In this document: piece by piece, positions 1 through 8,224 of the stretch | Numbering within the stretch: the first letter of the stretch is position 1 | How the letters are laid out: each line of letters starts with the position of its first letter | Assembly (NCBI GenBank): GCA_910583775.1 | Contig: CAJTYD010000022.1 | Span: forward strand, 1-32,386 | Direction of reading: 5' to 3' | Source: an uncultured Muribaculaceae bacterium | GTDB lineage: Bacteria > Bacteroidota > Bacteroidia > Bacteroidales > Muribaculaceae | DNA length: 32,386 nt | Notes under the pieces: generated by a model | What the model was told of the DNA's origin: nothing | Seen by the model: only the letters and a program-made list of their open reading frames with translations | The model's database searches: none | Translations under genes and position numbers: made by a program

Positions 1-35
1 CCGACTTATACCCCAAAATTCGATGTTTTCAAATT

Positions 36-67
36 TTTGTCATGTACTTAATATTTTAATATATTTG
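36..67 (+). promoter_or_regulatory. Bacteroidetes-type promoter for the LytTR gene
   Basis: A TTTG box lies at 36-39 and a TATATTTG box (pattern TAnnTTTG) at 60-67, separated by 20 bp. This is the spacing expected for the primary sigma factor of Bacteroidetes. The boxes sit 29 bp upstream of the ATG at 96 in an AT-rich leader. It is the first promoter of the long plus-strand cluster. Autoregulation by the LytTR protein is possible but not shown. Confidence 0.6.
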
Positions 68-95
68 CATTTGTCAATATTTCTAACCTACAATC

Positions 96-491
96 ATGTA
101 TAAACTGTGCTTAAATTCGAGAGATGAACTTCTCATAATTGACTTGGAAAAAATAGCCTTTTTCCAGGCTAACGGCAATTATACCCATCTCAAATATATT
201 GCGGGTGAAACAAGGCTATTGTCTATTGGTTTGTCAAAACTGGAGGATTATATCCGTATGACGTGGCCAAAGAGTATTGCGTCGCCTTTTGTAAGGCTTG
301 GACGCAGTCTTATTGTCAATCAGACCTATTTGTCTGAAATAAGCGTCCTTAAACATAGACTTACACTTTCCGACCGAGGAACTAATTCCTATACTTTATC
401 TGTTCCTAAGCCTTTGTTAAAAGTTTATAAGGAGAAGATAAACGAGTTTTATCTTCTTAAAAATAAAGACAAGCAAAATGAGATTAAATGA
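96..491 (+). CDS. Stand-alone LytTR DNA-binding domain protein
   Basis: This 131-aa protein is nearly all one LytTR domain. The N-terminal stretch with the IDLEKIAFFQANGNYT pattern (residues 15-30) is the typical first strand/turn of LytTR domains. The later VRLGRSLIVNQTYL segment (about 66-79) matches the conserved helix and 'R-h-h-Hh-N' signature of the family (here RSLIVN). There is no receiver domain, no membrane segment and no partner histidine kinase nearby, so the input must come from elsewhere. As the first gene after a good promoter and 23 nt before an FHA gene, it is a likely transcriptional regulator of the cluster. The family assignment is firm; the role in this cluster is inference from position. 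Confidence 0.85.
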   Translation: MYKLCLNSRDELLIIDLEKIAFFQANGNYTHLKYIAGETRLLSIGLSKLEDYIRMTWPKSIASPFVRLGRSLIVNQTYLSEISVLKHRLTLSDRGTNSYTLSVPKPLLKVYKEKINEFYLLKNKDKQNEIK

Positions 492-514
492 TTCAGTAAA
501 TAAACAGGAATAAA

Positions 515-1174
515 ATGACTAAGGAGCTTATAATTGGACGCGGTTCGCAATCTCCTGTTCACATCCCTGCTGATAAAGTGGAGGTAAGCGGCTCTCATGT
601 AAGAATTAAGATCCATGATAATGGTAAATGGGAAATCGAAGATCTTGATAGCCCTAATGGTACTTTCATCAAGGATGGAAATGGAATTTTTCAACGGGTC
701 TTCAAAAAAAGCATAAGTGAGGACACGGTTATCCGACTTGGGCAGGAAGGTCATAAGAGTTATGTTTTTATGGCGCATCGCGCAATATCGCCGGATGATA
801 CATACGAGTATGAATTCAGAAGATTGAAGAAACTTCTTAAACGCCAGATAGAGGAGGAAGAAGCTCTTGAAATAAGAAATGCTCGCAATATGAATATTGT
901 GAAAGCTTCGGCTCCGCTTGCCTTGGGGTTGTGTATTGCGGCTCAATATATCATTCCCGGACTAAAAAATAATTCGGATGCAAATCTCTGGATATCAAGA
1001 ATAGCCATGGCCGCAGCTCCGGTAGCGATAGGAATGTTTTTTGGAATTGATACAAAGAGTATTAAAGCGCTTAAGCAAAAGCGACAGAGAGTTTTAACAT
1101 GCCCAAAATGCGGTTATCCGGTTTCGGAATTTGATATTAATAACATGCAGTGTTCACGCTGCAAAGCTAAATAA
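515..1174 (+). CDS. FHA domain protein with two TM segments and C-terminal zinc ribbon
   Basis: The 219-aa product starts with an FHA phosphothreonine-binding domain (about 3-88). It has the GR at 8-9, SGSH at 25-28 (core Ser and His kept, the usual Arg replaced by Gly) and NGT at 48-50. A charged helical linker (98-128) follows, then two hydrophobic segments (about 129-148 and 158-178). It ends with a C4 zinc ribbon (Cys196, 199, 213, 216). The FHA head and the ribbon are therefore probably both cytoplasmic, anchored by a hairpin in the inner membrane. It lies 3 nt before the caspase-like gene, suggesting coupled translation. A natural ligand would be a protein phosphorylated by the kinase at 4572-6113; that link is inference. 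Confidence 0.85.
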   Translation: MTKELIIGRGSQSPVHIPADKVEVSGSHVRIKIHDNGKWEIEDLDSPNGTFIKDGNGIFQRVFKKSISEDTVIRLGQEGHKSYVFMAHRAISPDDTYEYEFRRLKKLLKRQIEEEEALEIRNARNMNIVKASAPLALGLCIAAQYIIPGLKNNSDANLWISRIAMAAAPVAIGMFFGIDTKSIKALKQKRQRVLTCPKCGYPVSEFDINNMQCSRCKAK

Positions 1175-1177
1175 GAG

Positions 1178-1900
1178 ATGAAACGTTTATTTTTTATTTT
1201 ATTGATTGTGGCCTTGACGGCAACAATTTCAAATGCAAGAACCTTTGTCCTTGCAACGGGAGTGTCAAACTATGGGAAAGAGGATGTAAATCTGCATCAG
1301 ACAACAAAGGATGCCAAACGCTTCAAGGAGGTTATGGAGACCCAGACCAAAGACATCACCTTACTGACAAGTAAGAATGTGACCCGGGCAAATGTCTTGG
1401 AAAAGCTTCGGGCTATCTGTAATAGAGCTCAAAAGGGAGATAAAATAGTTTTTTTCTATAGCGGCCACGGGATGCCTGGCGCTATATGCGGCTATGACAG
1501 TCCCATATCTTATACGGATCTCTTGGATGTCCTTTCAACTTCGGAGGCCAGTTGTAAAATATGTTATATAGATGCTTGTCATGCCGGATCTATGTCTAAA
1601 AGCGTTGGAGACAACAATTGGATGAAAAGTGTTAAGGGAAAGAATGATCAAGTTTTTTTTGTATCTTGTCGTGCGGATGAATACTCTGTTGAAAGTTCTT
1701 TCTTGGGAGCCGGGTATTTCACACAGGCTTTGTTGAAAGGCCTGCGAGGTAAGTCGGACAAAGACCTTAATCGTAAGATCACGGTTATGGAATTATTTAA
1801 ATACATATATAGTGATGTGGTAAAAAGGAGCAAAGGCGACCAGCATCCTCAACTCATTGCTCCAAAATCTACACATGATATAGTGGTAGCCAATTGGTAA
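1178..1900 (+). CDS. Exported caspase-like (peptidase C14) cysteine protease
   Basis: This 240-aa protein has a Sec signal peptide (about 1-20, cleavage near SNA-RT) followed by a single caspase/metacaspase fold. The catalytic dyad is visible: His97 in YSGHG and Cys134 in DACHAG, each at the end of a hydrophobic strand as the family requires. The product stops soon after the p10-like region (HPQLIAP near the end), so it has no extra effector domain. Caspase-fold bacterial proteins cleave after basic or acidic residues depending on the clade; specificity cannot be read here. An export signal on a caspase-like protein is notable, since many bacterial ones are cytoplasmic. It ends the first transcript block; 191 noncoding bases follow, including a promoter. 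Confidence 0.88.
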   Translation: MKRLFFILLIVALTATISNARTFVLATGVSNYGKEDVNLHQTTKDAKRFKEVMETQTKDITLLTSKNVTRANVLEKLRAICNRAQKGDKIVFFYSGHGMPGAICGYDSPISYTDLLDVLSTSEASCKICYIDACHAGSMSKSVGDNNWMKSVKGKNDQVFFVSCRADEYSVESSFLGAGYFTQALLKGLRGKSDKDLNRKITVMELFKYIYSDVVKRSKGDQHPQLIAPKSTHDIVVANW

Positions 1901-2035
1901 TTTTCTTATAGATAACGACACTAAGAATCATTATCGGCTAACCTGCTTCGCTTAAATTCAATTTCGGCATTTGTCTGAAAATAATATTGTGTTCATACAA
2001 TAATCCAATAGGTTCAGACTTAAGTTGTAAAATGA

Positions 2036-2068
2036 TTTGTCAGGGATGGATATGATATTATAATTTTG
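2036..2068 (+). promoter_or_regulatory. Bacteroidetes-type promoter inside the cluster
   Basis: A TTTG box at 2036-2039 and TAATTTTG (pattern TAnnTTTG) at 2061-2068 are separated by 21 bp and lie 23 bp before the ATG at 2092. The spacing and both boxes fit the Bacteroidetes consensus. It would drive the acidic repeat protein and the FHA-PP2C-kinase genes separately from the LytTR/caspase block. Confidence 0.6.
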
Positions 2069-2091
2069 TATATAACAAAAATCAAAAGCTT

Positions 2092-2868
2092 ATGAATACC
2101 AAAGCAATCAATACCAATGACGGGAAAAAGGATAATAAAGGGAGAAAGGGAGCTGCTGCGGCTGCTGCTATGACAGGCATGGGAGTTGGCGTCGCAGGAA
2201 CAATGGCTGCCGATAATCATGAGGAAATTTCTGAACCCTCTGAGGATGTTTCTGTAGAGACATCCTCTGCTCCAGATACTTCTTCTCAGAATCCGAGCGG
2301 AGATAATTCATCCCAATCTTCGGCTGCGACTCCAGATCCTCAGCCGGAACCGGAGCCCGAACCGGAACCAGAGCCAGAACCGGAACCGGAGCCAGAGCCG
2401 GAACCAGAGCCAGAGCCCGAACCGGAGCCGGAGCCGGAGCCGGAACCGGAACCTATAGATCCTGCTCCCGATATTGAAGAGGATCCTGATGATATCGCCG
2501 ATGCTATCATTGCTGAGGATCAGATAGATCCTAATGACATAGATATGGCAGATGTGATCCAGTTTGAAGAAATTGAAACTGTTTATACCGTTGGTGGGGA
2601 AGAACAGACTACTGCAACATTCCATGATAATAATGGCACACAGCTTGTCATGGTGGATGTTGATAATGATAACGTTTTCGATATTATAACCGATACCGAC
2701 GGTAATCAGCTATATGATCAAGAAGGTAAAATTCTTGCGGCCAATGATATCACTGTGGACGATGCGGAAATCAACATTGCTGCTGATGTAACCTATCTCG
2801 CTGCAAACAATAATGAGGTCAGCGATGAAGTTGGCTCTGATACCATAATGGATGATATAATTTCATGA
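2092..2868 (+). CDS. Acidic protein with Ala/Gly hydrophobic segment and long Pro-Glu repeat
   Basis: The 258-aa product is of unknown function. It starts with a Lys-rich head and has an Ala/Gly/Met-rich hydrophobic segment (about 20-40) followed by DNHEEI. A Ser/acidic linker leads into an uninterrupted Pro-Glu run of 37 residues (85-121), then an acidic C-terminal region. Near 200-215 that region has Asp/Asn-spaced motifs (DVDNDN, DTDGN) like calcium-binding loops. The hydrophobic segment flanked by basic then acidic residues could be a membrane anchor with the acidic part outside; this is inference. The N-terminus matches that of the protein at 16498-17133 (MNT..IN, basic stretch, Ala/Gly stretch, D-N/T-HEEI). 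The stop overlaps the next start as ATGA. Confidence 0.8.
   Translation: MNTKAINTNDGKKDNKGRKGAAAAAAMTGMGVGVAGTMAADNHEEISEPSEDVSVETSSAPDTSSQNPSGDNSSQSSAATPDPQPEPEPEPEPEPEPEPEPEPEPEPEPEPEPEPEPEPEPIDPAPDIEEDPDDIADAIIAEDQIDPNDIDMADVIQFEEIETVYTVGGEEQTTATFHDNNGTQLVMVDVDNDNVFDIITDTDGNQLYDQEGKILAANDITVDDAEINIAADVTYLAANNNEVSDEVGSDTIMDDIIS
2344..2454 (+). repeat. Pro-Glu codon repeat, 18.5 units of about 6 bp
   Basis: 111 bases are composed only of CCN and GAR codons in alternation. They encode 18 Pro-Glu pairs plus a final Pro (residues 85-121 of the acidic protein). Because the unit is six bases, gain or loss of units keeps the frame and would only change the length of the rigid stalk. The same stretch gives an Arg/Leu/Trp-rich open frame on the other strand, which is an artefact. 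Confidence 0.95.
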
Positions 2869-3626
2869 CAAATATGGCAGATCATGATATTCTCGCTTTC
2901 AAATGCCTCAACCCGGAGTGTGGTAAACCCATAAAACTCCGTCGTCCGGCTAAATCGGGCATTTATCCGGTGACATGCCCTTATTGTCACATTCAAAAGA
3001 AATTAAACATTAAAGGGCTGGATGGTTTTAATGAAACTACGGTATCGGATAGCTGCAAGAATGCGTCAGATGACCAATTTGTTGATAACTCGAATAATGA
3101 GGTAATTGAACTTAAAGGCGACTTTGTCATCAGTTCAGAATATAAATTTATATGTCCTCATTGCGAAAAACAGGAATTGGGATTTTCTTCTCAGAAGGCA
3201 GGTAAAAAGGAATTTAGTTGCCCTACATGTAAGGGTAAAATATCGCTTGTTGTCCGCGAAAAGACAATGGTTGTCGACAGCGTGGATACAGTGGCAATGT
3301 TAAAGGGAAAGCTTGTCTTATTACGCCGTGGTTGGCTGAATAAGGATTTTCATCTCGGAGAGGGGTCATATACCGTAGGAAGATATGATGAATCCGAGAT
3401 GTCCGACATATCCATAAAAAACGATTCCGGAATTTCCCGCAGGTCGATAAAGATCAATGTCTCACTCACATCCAAAGGATATGTGTTTAAACTTACTGTC
3501 TTGAAGGCAACTAATCCGGTTTTGCATAATGATTCCCCGCTTTCGTTGGGTGAATCCGTTTCATTGAATTTCGGAGATACGATCACTTTGGGAAAGACTC
3601 GATTCCGTTTTGAAAAAGATATGTAG
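2865..3626 (+). CDS. Double zinc ribbon protein with C-terminal FHA domain
   Basis: The 253-aa protein has two C4 zinc-ribbon-like modules: Cys14/19/38/41, the first pair spaced C-x4-C, and Cys97/100/119/122. An FHA-like domain follows at about 150-250. The FHA keeps GR at 172-173 and the core Ser at 191. The usual SRxH is SRRS (191-194), and the NG of the binding loop is NP (217-218), so phosphothreonine affinity may be altered. It has no membrane segment and is cytoplasmic. I used the ATG at 2865 because it overlaps the previous stop as ATGA; an ATG at 2874 (MADHD) is an alternative. The next gene starts directly after its TAG. Its place just before phosphatase and kinase suggests it reads the kinase output. 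Confidence 0.8.
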   Translation: MTNMADHDILAFKCLNPECGKPIKLRRPAKSGIYPVTCPYCHIQKKLNIKGLDGFNETTVSDSCKNASDDQFVDNSNNEVIELKGDFVISSEYKFICPHCEKQELGFSSQKAGKKEFSCPTCKGKISLVVREKTMVVDSVDTVAMLKGKLVLLRRGWLNKDFHLGEGSYTVGRYDESEMSDISIKNDSGISRRSIKINVSLTSKGYVFKLTVLKATNPVLHNDSPLSLGESVSLNFGDTITLGKTRFRFEKDM

Positions 3627-4565
3627 ATGGAGATACGATTGAGCCAGCCTTATTCTTTCTGTAGACTTGGACGAAGGACTACCCAGGAAGACGCACGCTT
3701 CCCCGATGAGGATATTCCTCGGGGAGGCGGGGCTGTTTTTTTGGTATGTGACGGTGTTGGCGGTATCGATTGCGGAGAGGTCGCAAGCCATGTCATAGCC
3801 GACTCTGTAGGGAATTCCTTGGGTAGATATGATTTGTCGAAACCATTCGGAGTCTCGGATTTCGGGAAAGTGCTGAAGTGTGCGGTCGAGAAACTTACTG
3901 TAGCGTCAAGGCACATTAAAAAGGATATGGCTACAACATTGGCTTTCCTTTGTTTCCATTCGGAGGGAGCATTTATGGCTCATATAGGCGACAGCCGGAT
4001 CTATCATATAAGACCCGGGGTAGGTGTCCTTCACCAGACCTCCGACCACTCTTTGGTGAATGCGTTGGTGCATTCGGGTAATATAACACCAGAGGAGGCT
4101 ATCGACCATCCCCGTAAAAACGTTATAACGAGATGCATACGGCCGATTGGGAATGGTGAGCCTGCTGTCGCGTCTACCTTGCAGGTCAGCGATGTGGAAA
4201 AAGGAGATTTTTTCTTTCTATGTTCGGATGGAGTTTCACATTGTATCGATGATGTCGGATTGCTTGAATTGGTGTCTGACAAGATGGATGACAGGGCTAA
4301 GATCCGGAAAATTGAGGATTTATGCAGGTATAGTCCTGACAACAATACCGCGATTCTGATAAGAATCTCCGATGTGGTTTATGATGCCGATGAAGCGTCG
4401 AAAAAGAGTCTTTCAGACAGTTATGCTTTCTCTGAATGTGACGGACATTCTTCATTGACACGACCTTTAAAATCATTAAACGAGGAAATCGTCGAGACAC
4501 GGGATGAAAGAAAAAAATCCTTGGGCTCGCGGATTTCTGATTTTTTCATTAGACTTTTTAATTGA
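3627..4565 (+). CDS. PP2C-family Ser/Thr protein phosphatase
   Basis: The 312-aa cytoplasmic protein shows the ordered PP2C motifs. They are RTTQEDA (17-23), the metal-binding DGVGG (42-46), ATTLAF (102-107), HIGDSRIY (119-126), TSDHS (138-142), KNVITR (164-169), the metal-binding SDG (200-202) and SPDNNTA (236-242). The last contains the conserved Asp-Asn pair. The acid residues for the two-metal centre are present, so it should be active against phospho-Ser/Thr. A roughly 65-residue tail after the catalytic domain is charged and unrecognised. The start ATG abuts the previous stop, and the kinase gene follows after 6 nt. This PP2C-kinase pairing is a standard reversible-phosphorylation module in bacteria. 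Confidence 0.93.
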   Translation: MEIRLSQPYSFCRLGRRTTQEDARFPDEDIPRGGGAVFLVCDGVGGIDCGEVASHVIADSVGNSLGRYDLSKPFGVSDFGKVLKCAVEKLTVASRHIKKDMATTLAFLCFHSEGAFMAHIGDSRIYHIRPGVGVLHQTSDHSLVNALVHSGNITPEEAIDHPRKNVITRCIRPIGNGEPAVASTLQVSDVEKGDFFFLCSDGVSHCIDDVGLLELVSDKMDDRAKIRKIEDLCRYSPDNNTAILIRISDVVYDADEASKKSLSDSYAFSECDGHSSLTRPLKSLNEEIVETRDERKKSLGSRISDFFIRLFN

Positions 4566-4571
4566 CAGACG

Positions 4572-6113
4572 ATGTTGACAAATGATTCTACATTGTGTCC
4601 GGGTTCGATTCTCGACAGCGGAAACACCAGATACAGGATTGTAAGCGTGCTTGGGCAAGGAGGCTTTGGAATTACTTATCTTGTTATGGGCGAGCTTAAG
4701 GTCGGTAATGTCACGACAGAGGCCAAATTTGCCATAAAGGAGCATTATCCGGAGTTGTATTGCTCCAGAAAAGGGGATACGGTCGTTCCAAAGGCTGATA
4801 ATCTGAAGGAATATACCAGGAGTAAATCTGATTTCATGGCCGAGGCCAAGAAGCTTCATTCGCTCGGAACCCAGAATGAAAATATAGTCAAGGTCAATGA
4901 GGTTTTCGAGTCGAACGGCACCGTCTATTACGTAATGCAGTATATAAACGGCAGATCACTGTCTTCCTATGTGGAATCAAAGGGTCGCCTGGAGTATGGA
5001 GAAGCGATATCGTTGTTGGAGCCCATTTTTGATGCCGTAGATTTTTTACATAAGTCGAGAATTAATCATCTTGACATAAAGCCTGACAATATCATGCTTC
5101 ATGAAGGCATCGACGGCGTGACGCCGGTATTGATTGATTTCGGCATGAGCGTGCATTTCCGAAAGAATGGAGAAAAGACATCTCCAAAAGGATTGCAGGG
5201 TGTCAGTGAAGGATATTCTCCGTTGGAGCAATATGCAGGAATAAAGGAATTTAATCCTGCAACCGACATATATTCGCTTGCCGCTACTCTATTATATACC
5301 TTGACGGGAGAGAAACCGAGGAGCGCCGCTGAAATCAGACTCTCCGATGTGAGGACCGCACTTTCCGGCAAAGCTCCCGCGAATGCAGTGGAGAGTATCT
5401 GCAAGGCGATGAATAAATCGTATGAGGACAGAACTTCTTCAGTCGCACTGTTAAAGTCAGATCTTGACATATCTCGCACGGATGATGACAATCGGACAAA
5501 AGTCATTAATGTCGGGGATGAAGGTAAAAAAAGATACATCGGATATATCTTTATTTGTTTGGCTGTGATTCTGGCTGTCGTCGCGGCATTTGTCTTTTGG
5601 CCCTCAGGGGAGAAAGATGTTTCGGAACATCCTTCAGAAACAGAGGCAATGAATGATTCGATAGCGACTATAGAGGAAAAGAATGACATTGAGAGCCCGC
5701 AGTCTCCTTCTGGTAAAGAGGAAGAGGCGGCCTCCGTTCCCCTTCCTGAAGCGAAGCCGGAGCAGAATCATTCTGTTGCCGAGACATCGACTCCGCTTCC
5801 GGCCAAAGTCAATGCCGGCAATAATTCTCATTCTTCGCTTGACAGAACATCTTCTGCACAGGCTCCGGCGAAGCCGGCCCCAACCTCCGGAAAACTTCAG
5901 TTAGGATACGGCACCTGGACCGGAGGTATCAGAAACGGTAAACCGGACGGCAAGGGAAAGCTTGTCTTCAGCTCTTCGCACAGGGTAGACCGGAGCACAT
6001 CGCAGGAGGCTAATCCCGGAGATTATTTCATCGCTACATACGATAACGGAGATCTTATTAGCGGTAAGTTATATGACAGTGCCGGTAATCTGATTAAAAC
6101 CATTATCCCATGA
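4572..6113 (+). CDS. Transmembrane Ser/Thr protein kinase (PASTA-less, MORN-like tail)
   Basis: The 513-aa protein has an N-terminal Hanks-type kinase domain (about 20-300). It has the glycine loop GQGGFG (28-33), catalytic Lys56, helix-C Glu91, HLDIKPDN with Asp168 and Asn173, and DFG at 189-191. Its activation/P+1 segment reads SEGYSPLEQY. The HRD Arg is Leu, as in non-RD kinases, so activation-loop phosphorylation may not be needed. One transmembrane helix lies at about 323-343. A Pro/Ser/Glu-rich stalk (350-440) and a short C-terminal domain with a MORN-like GYGTWTGGIRNGKPDGKG motif (445-462) probably sit in the periplasm. PASTA repeats are absent. The following exported genes overlap or adjoin, so the extracytoplasmic tail may sense or bind their products; that is inference. 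Confidence 0.93.
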   Translation: MLTNDSTLCPGSILDSGNTRYRIVSVLGQGGFGITYLVMGELKVGNVTTEAKFAIKEHYPELYCSRKGDTVVPKADNLKEYTRSKSDFMAEAKKLHSLGTQNENIVKVNEVFESNGTVYYVMQYINGRSLSSYVESKGRLEYGEAISLLEPIFDAVDFLHKSRINHLDIKPDNIMLHEGIDGVTPVLIDFGMSVHFRKNGEKTSPKGLQGVSEGYSPLEQYAGIKEFNPATDIYSLAATLLYTLTGEKPRSAAEIRLSDVRTALSGKAPANAVESICKAMNKSYEDRTSSVALLKSDLDISRTDDDNRTKVINVGDEGKKRYIGYIFICLAVILAVVAAFVFWPSGEKDVSEHPSETEAMNDSIATIEEKNDIESPQSPSGKEEEAASVPLPEAKPEQNHSVAETSTPLPAKVNAGNNSHSSLDRTSSAQAPAKPAPTSGKLQLGYGTWTGGIRNGKPDGKGKLVFSSSHRVDRSTSQEANPGDYFIATYDNGDLISGKLYDSAGNLIKTIIP

Positions 6114-7207
6114 GAAAGCTGATCCTGTTCGTTCCGTTATTGTTGTGGAACTTTTCCGTTTATGCAGATTTTAAGAGGGATGGCCTTAAGCCTATCACTT
6201 CTGACAAGGCTACGGATTTCCCTGTCTTCCTGGATTGCGACACTGTTGTCAATATCGATGGTTACAGGGTTCATATTATAAATAAGGAGGGAGATCCTGT
6301 TTTCGCAGGGCTCGCTTTGTTTAGCGAAGAAATGAAGAATTCCATGGACAGGGAATTACTTGATTGCATTGAGTCGTCGCTTTACAAAACGAGTAGAAAT
6401 TCTTTACCGGCTGATCAGGACCCGGTAAGAATAGTTTCCGGGAATATCAGCGATTTCAAGGCCATTGATTCCAAGACTCCGTGTGAAGTCAATTCTATTA
6501 ATTCCAGGGAACTGACGGTCACATGGTTGTTGAATGGCAGGAAGGTTTCTGTGAGAATGCCTATTTCGTATAGCGCGGCAAAGAACGGTTCTCGTTCGGA
6601 AATAGAGAATAAGTTTATCGCAAGACTGAAATCCGGTGCTACGCAGAAAAGAGGGCGGATTTCTGTTGATGTTGCCGCTTTGCAACCATATGGAAAGGAT
6701 AAATTTATTCTTCCGGGAGAATCATATCAAAGAATGGAGTCTATTAACCGAAATCTTTATTTCGAATCGGACGGGAAGAAACCGGTCTGGGACAGAAAAT
6801 ATCCTTTGGAATCGGTGGCGAACCTCATGCTTTTTTCATCGGATATTTATGAGAGTGTGGTTGTCGATATGACAGTGCGAAAACATGGTTACGGGGAAAA
6901 GGAAACTTTGAAGATTCCTCTTGAGACTCTGCTGGATGTATGTAGCCAGGATGGATGCACTCCCTATTGGGGAGTGCAGAAGTTCGATGAAGAGAAGCTT
7001 ACGGGGGTACTTTTTTTCTTTAACCGATCGCAGGGATATGCCCATGTCGTGCGGGTGGAATGTGATATGGATGAAGTCTTTGCCGGTAAAGGAATAATAA
7101 AGTCTAAAGCAAGCCTCTATATTCCGACGAACAATGTTCAGGATCTTTTCGCTCCCTATGTTAAGAAGACTGATAAAGAAAGAATTAAATATAAAAATAA
7201 CAAATGA
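6110..7207 (+). CDS. Exported protein of unknown function
   Basis: I do not recognise this 365-aa product. It starts with a Sec signal peptide (about 1-19, ending VYA-DF) and continues as a soluble, mixed alpha/beta, non-repetitive protein with no membrane segment. Cysteines are few, with a close pair in the CSQDGC segment about three quarters along. The start overlaps the kinase stop (ATGA), so it is very likely translated with the kinase and destined for the periplasm, where the kinase tail also lies. A role as a kinase ligand or partner is a reasonable guess but only from gene order. Confidence 0.75.
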   Translation: MRKLILFVPLLLWNFSVYADFKRDGLKPITSDKATDFPVFLDCDTVVNIDGYRVHIINKEGDPVFAGLALFSEEMKNSMDRELLDCIESSLYKTSRNSLPADQDPVRIVSGNISDFKAIDSKTPCEVNSINSRELTVTWLLNGRKVSVRMPISYSAAKNGSRSEIENKFIARLKSGATQKRGRISVDVAALQPYGKDKFILPGESYQRMESINRNLYFESDGKKPVWDRKYPLESVANLMLFSSDIYESVVVDMTVRKHGYGEKETLKIPLETLLDVCSQDGCTPYWGVQKFDEEKLTGVLFFFNRSQGYAHVVRVECDMDEVFAGKGIIKSKASLYIPTNNVQDLFAPYVKKTDKERIKYKNNK

Positions 7208-8187
7208 AACCTGACAGAATCGTTTTTCTTATACTATCTGTTTTATGTCTGTTTAGCGGCGTTTGTCAAGCAGGCGTCAGCTTTAAGTTTGACGCCTATT
7301 CGAATGTGTCGCCTGCCTTGAAATCAAGGATGGAGGCCAGTATATCGGCGTTATTGACAGAAATTAATCGTGCCGGAGCTTCGGCTACAGACCTGCGCTT
7401 AGTTAATCTGAATATGGAGCAGGCGGCGAAGAATCGTCTGACCGCTCTTTGGACAGATGCGAGATTCGTTTGTGTCGATGCCATGAATGTATCCAAATGT
7501 CTTAATGATTTTCAGGGATATCAGGTAAGAGGCATTTCGATTGTAATGAAACCTTACGATTCCAGTTATGGAGGATCCCTGAACAGGGAGCTTACTGTTT
7601 CGCTTAATAAGAGAGGGGTCATCACCGGTGTCCGTCCTGCTTGGGAGAACCGAGAGGATGTACAGCAGATGCTTCGCGTCACCGGCAACGGCGGTGTGGC
7701 GGAAGTGGCCATGCGTCAGGAGCTCCTTAAATGGGTCGAGGATTTCAGATGCTACTATAATGAGCGCAATATAAACGCCTTGAATCAGATATACAGCGAG
7801 GATGCGCTTATTATTACAGGCAGCGTTGTCGCGCAACGTAAAAACACCGGAGATAAAGCGGTTACGTTTGAGCAGAAGGTGAATTATAAGATTCAGGATA
7901 AGGCAACTTATATAAATAATCTGAGACGGCAGTTTGCCACTAAGAAATACATCAATGTGGAGTTTGATAATATTCAGGTTATGAAGCATTCTGCGAAAGA
8001 GAACATCTATGGAGTGACATTGCATCAGAAATGGACCACTACCGGATATCACGATGAGGGCTGGCTTTTCCTTCTCTGGGACTTCAACGACCCTGAGAAG
8101 CCACAGATCCATGTCCGTACCTGGCAACCCGATCAAGTCGTTGTCAAGGACGGAGTCTTTACACTCGATGATTTCTTTATCCCGTAA
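7204..8187 (+). CDS. Exported protein with C-terminal NTF2-like domain
   Basis: This 327-aa protein has a Sec signal peptide (about 1-23, ending CQA-GV). The N-terminal half is unrecognised. The C-terminal half (about 180-320) looks like an NTF2/SnoaL-like fold: a helix with YYNERNINALNQIYSEDALII, strands through the middle, and a closing GWLFLLWDF and HVRTWQP strand pair. Such domains bind small ligands or act as dimeric scaffolds, and no catalytic residues can be assigned. Its ATG overlaps the previous stop (ATGA), so it belongs to the kinase transcript. The NTF2-like call comes from pattern recognition; the alternative is an unrelated cystatin-like fold. Confidence 0.7.
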   Translation: MKPDRIVFLILSVLCLFSGVCQAGVSFKFDAYSNVSPALKSRMEASISALLTEINRAGASATDLRLVNLNMEQAAKNRLTALWTDARFVCVDAMNVSKCLNDFQGYQVRGISIVMKPYDSSYGGSLNRELTVSLNKRGVITGVRPAWENREDVQQMLRVTGNGGVAEVAMRQELLKWVEDFRCYYNERNINALNQIYSEDALIITGSVVAQRKNTGDKAVTFEQKVNYKIQDKATYINNLRRQFATKKYINVEFDNIQVMKHSAKENIYGVTLHQKWTTTGYHDEGWLFLLWDFNDPEKPQIHVRTWQPDQVVVKDGVFTLDDFFIP

Positions 8188-8224
8188 AGATTAAAGTTTT
8201 TGTAACATTTTTATTGTTTTCAAG

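Noticed and set aside
2308..2625. Arg/Leu/Trp-rich frame opposite the Pro-Glu repeat
   Set aside because: It is the mirror of the CCN-GAR codon run and has no independent support.
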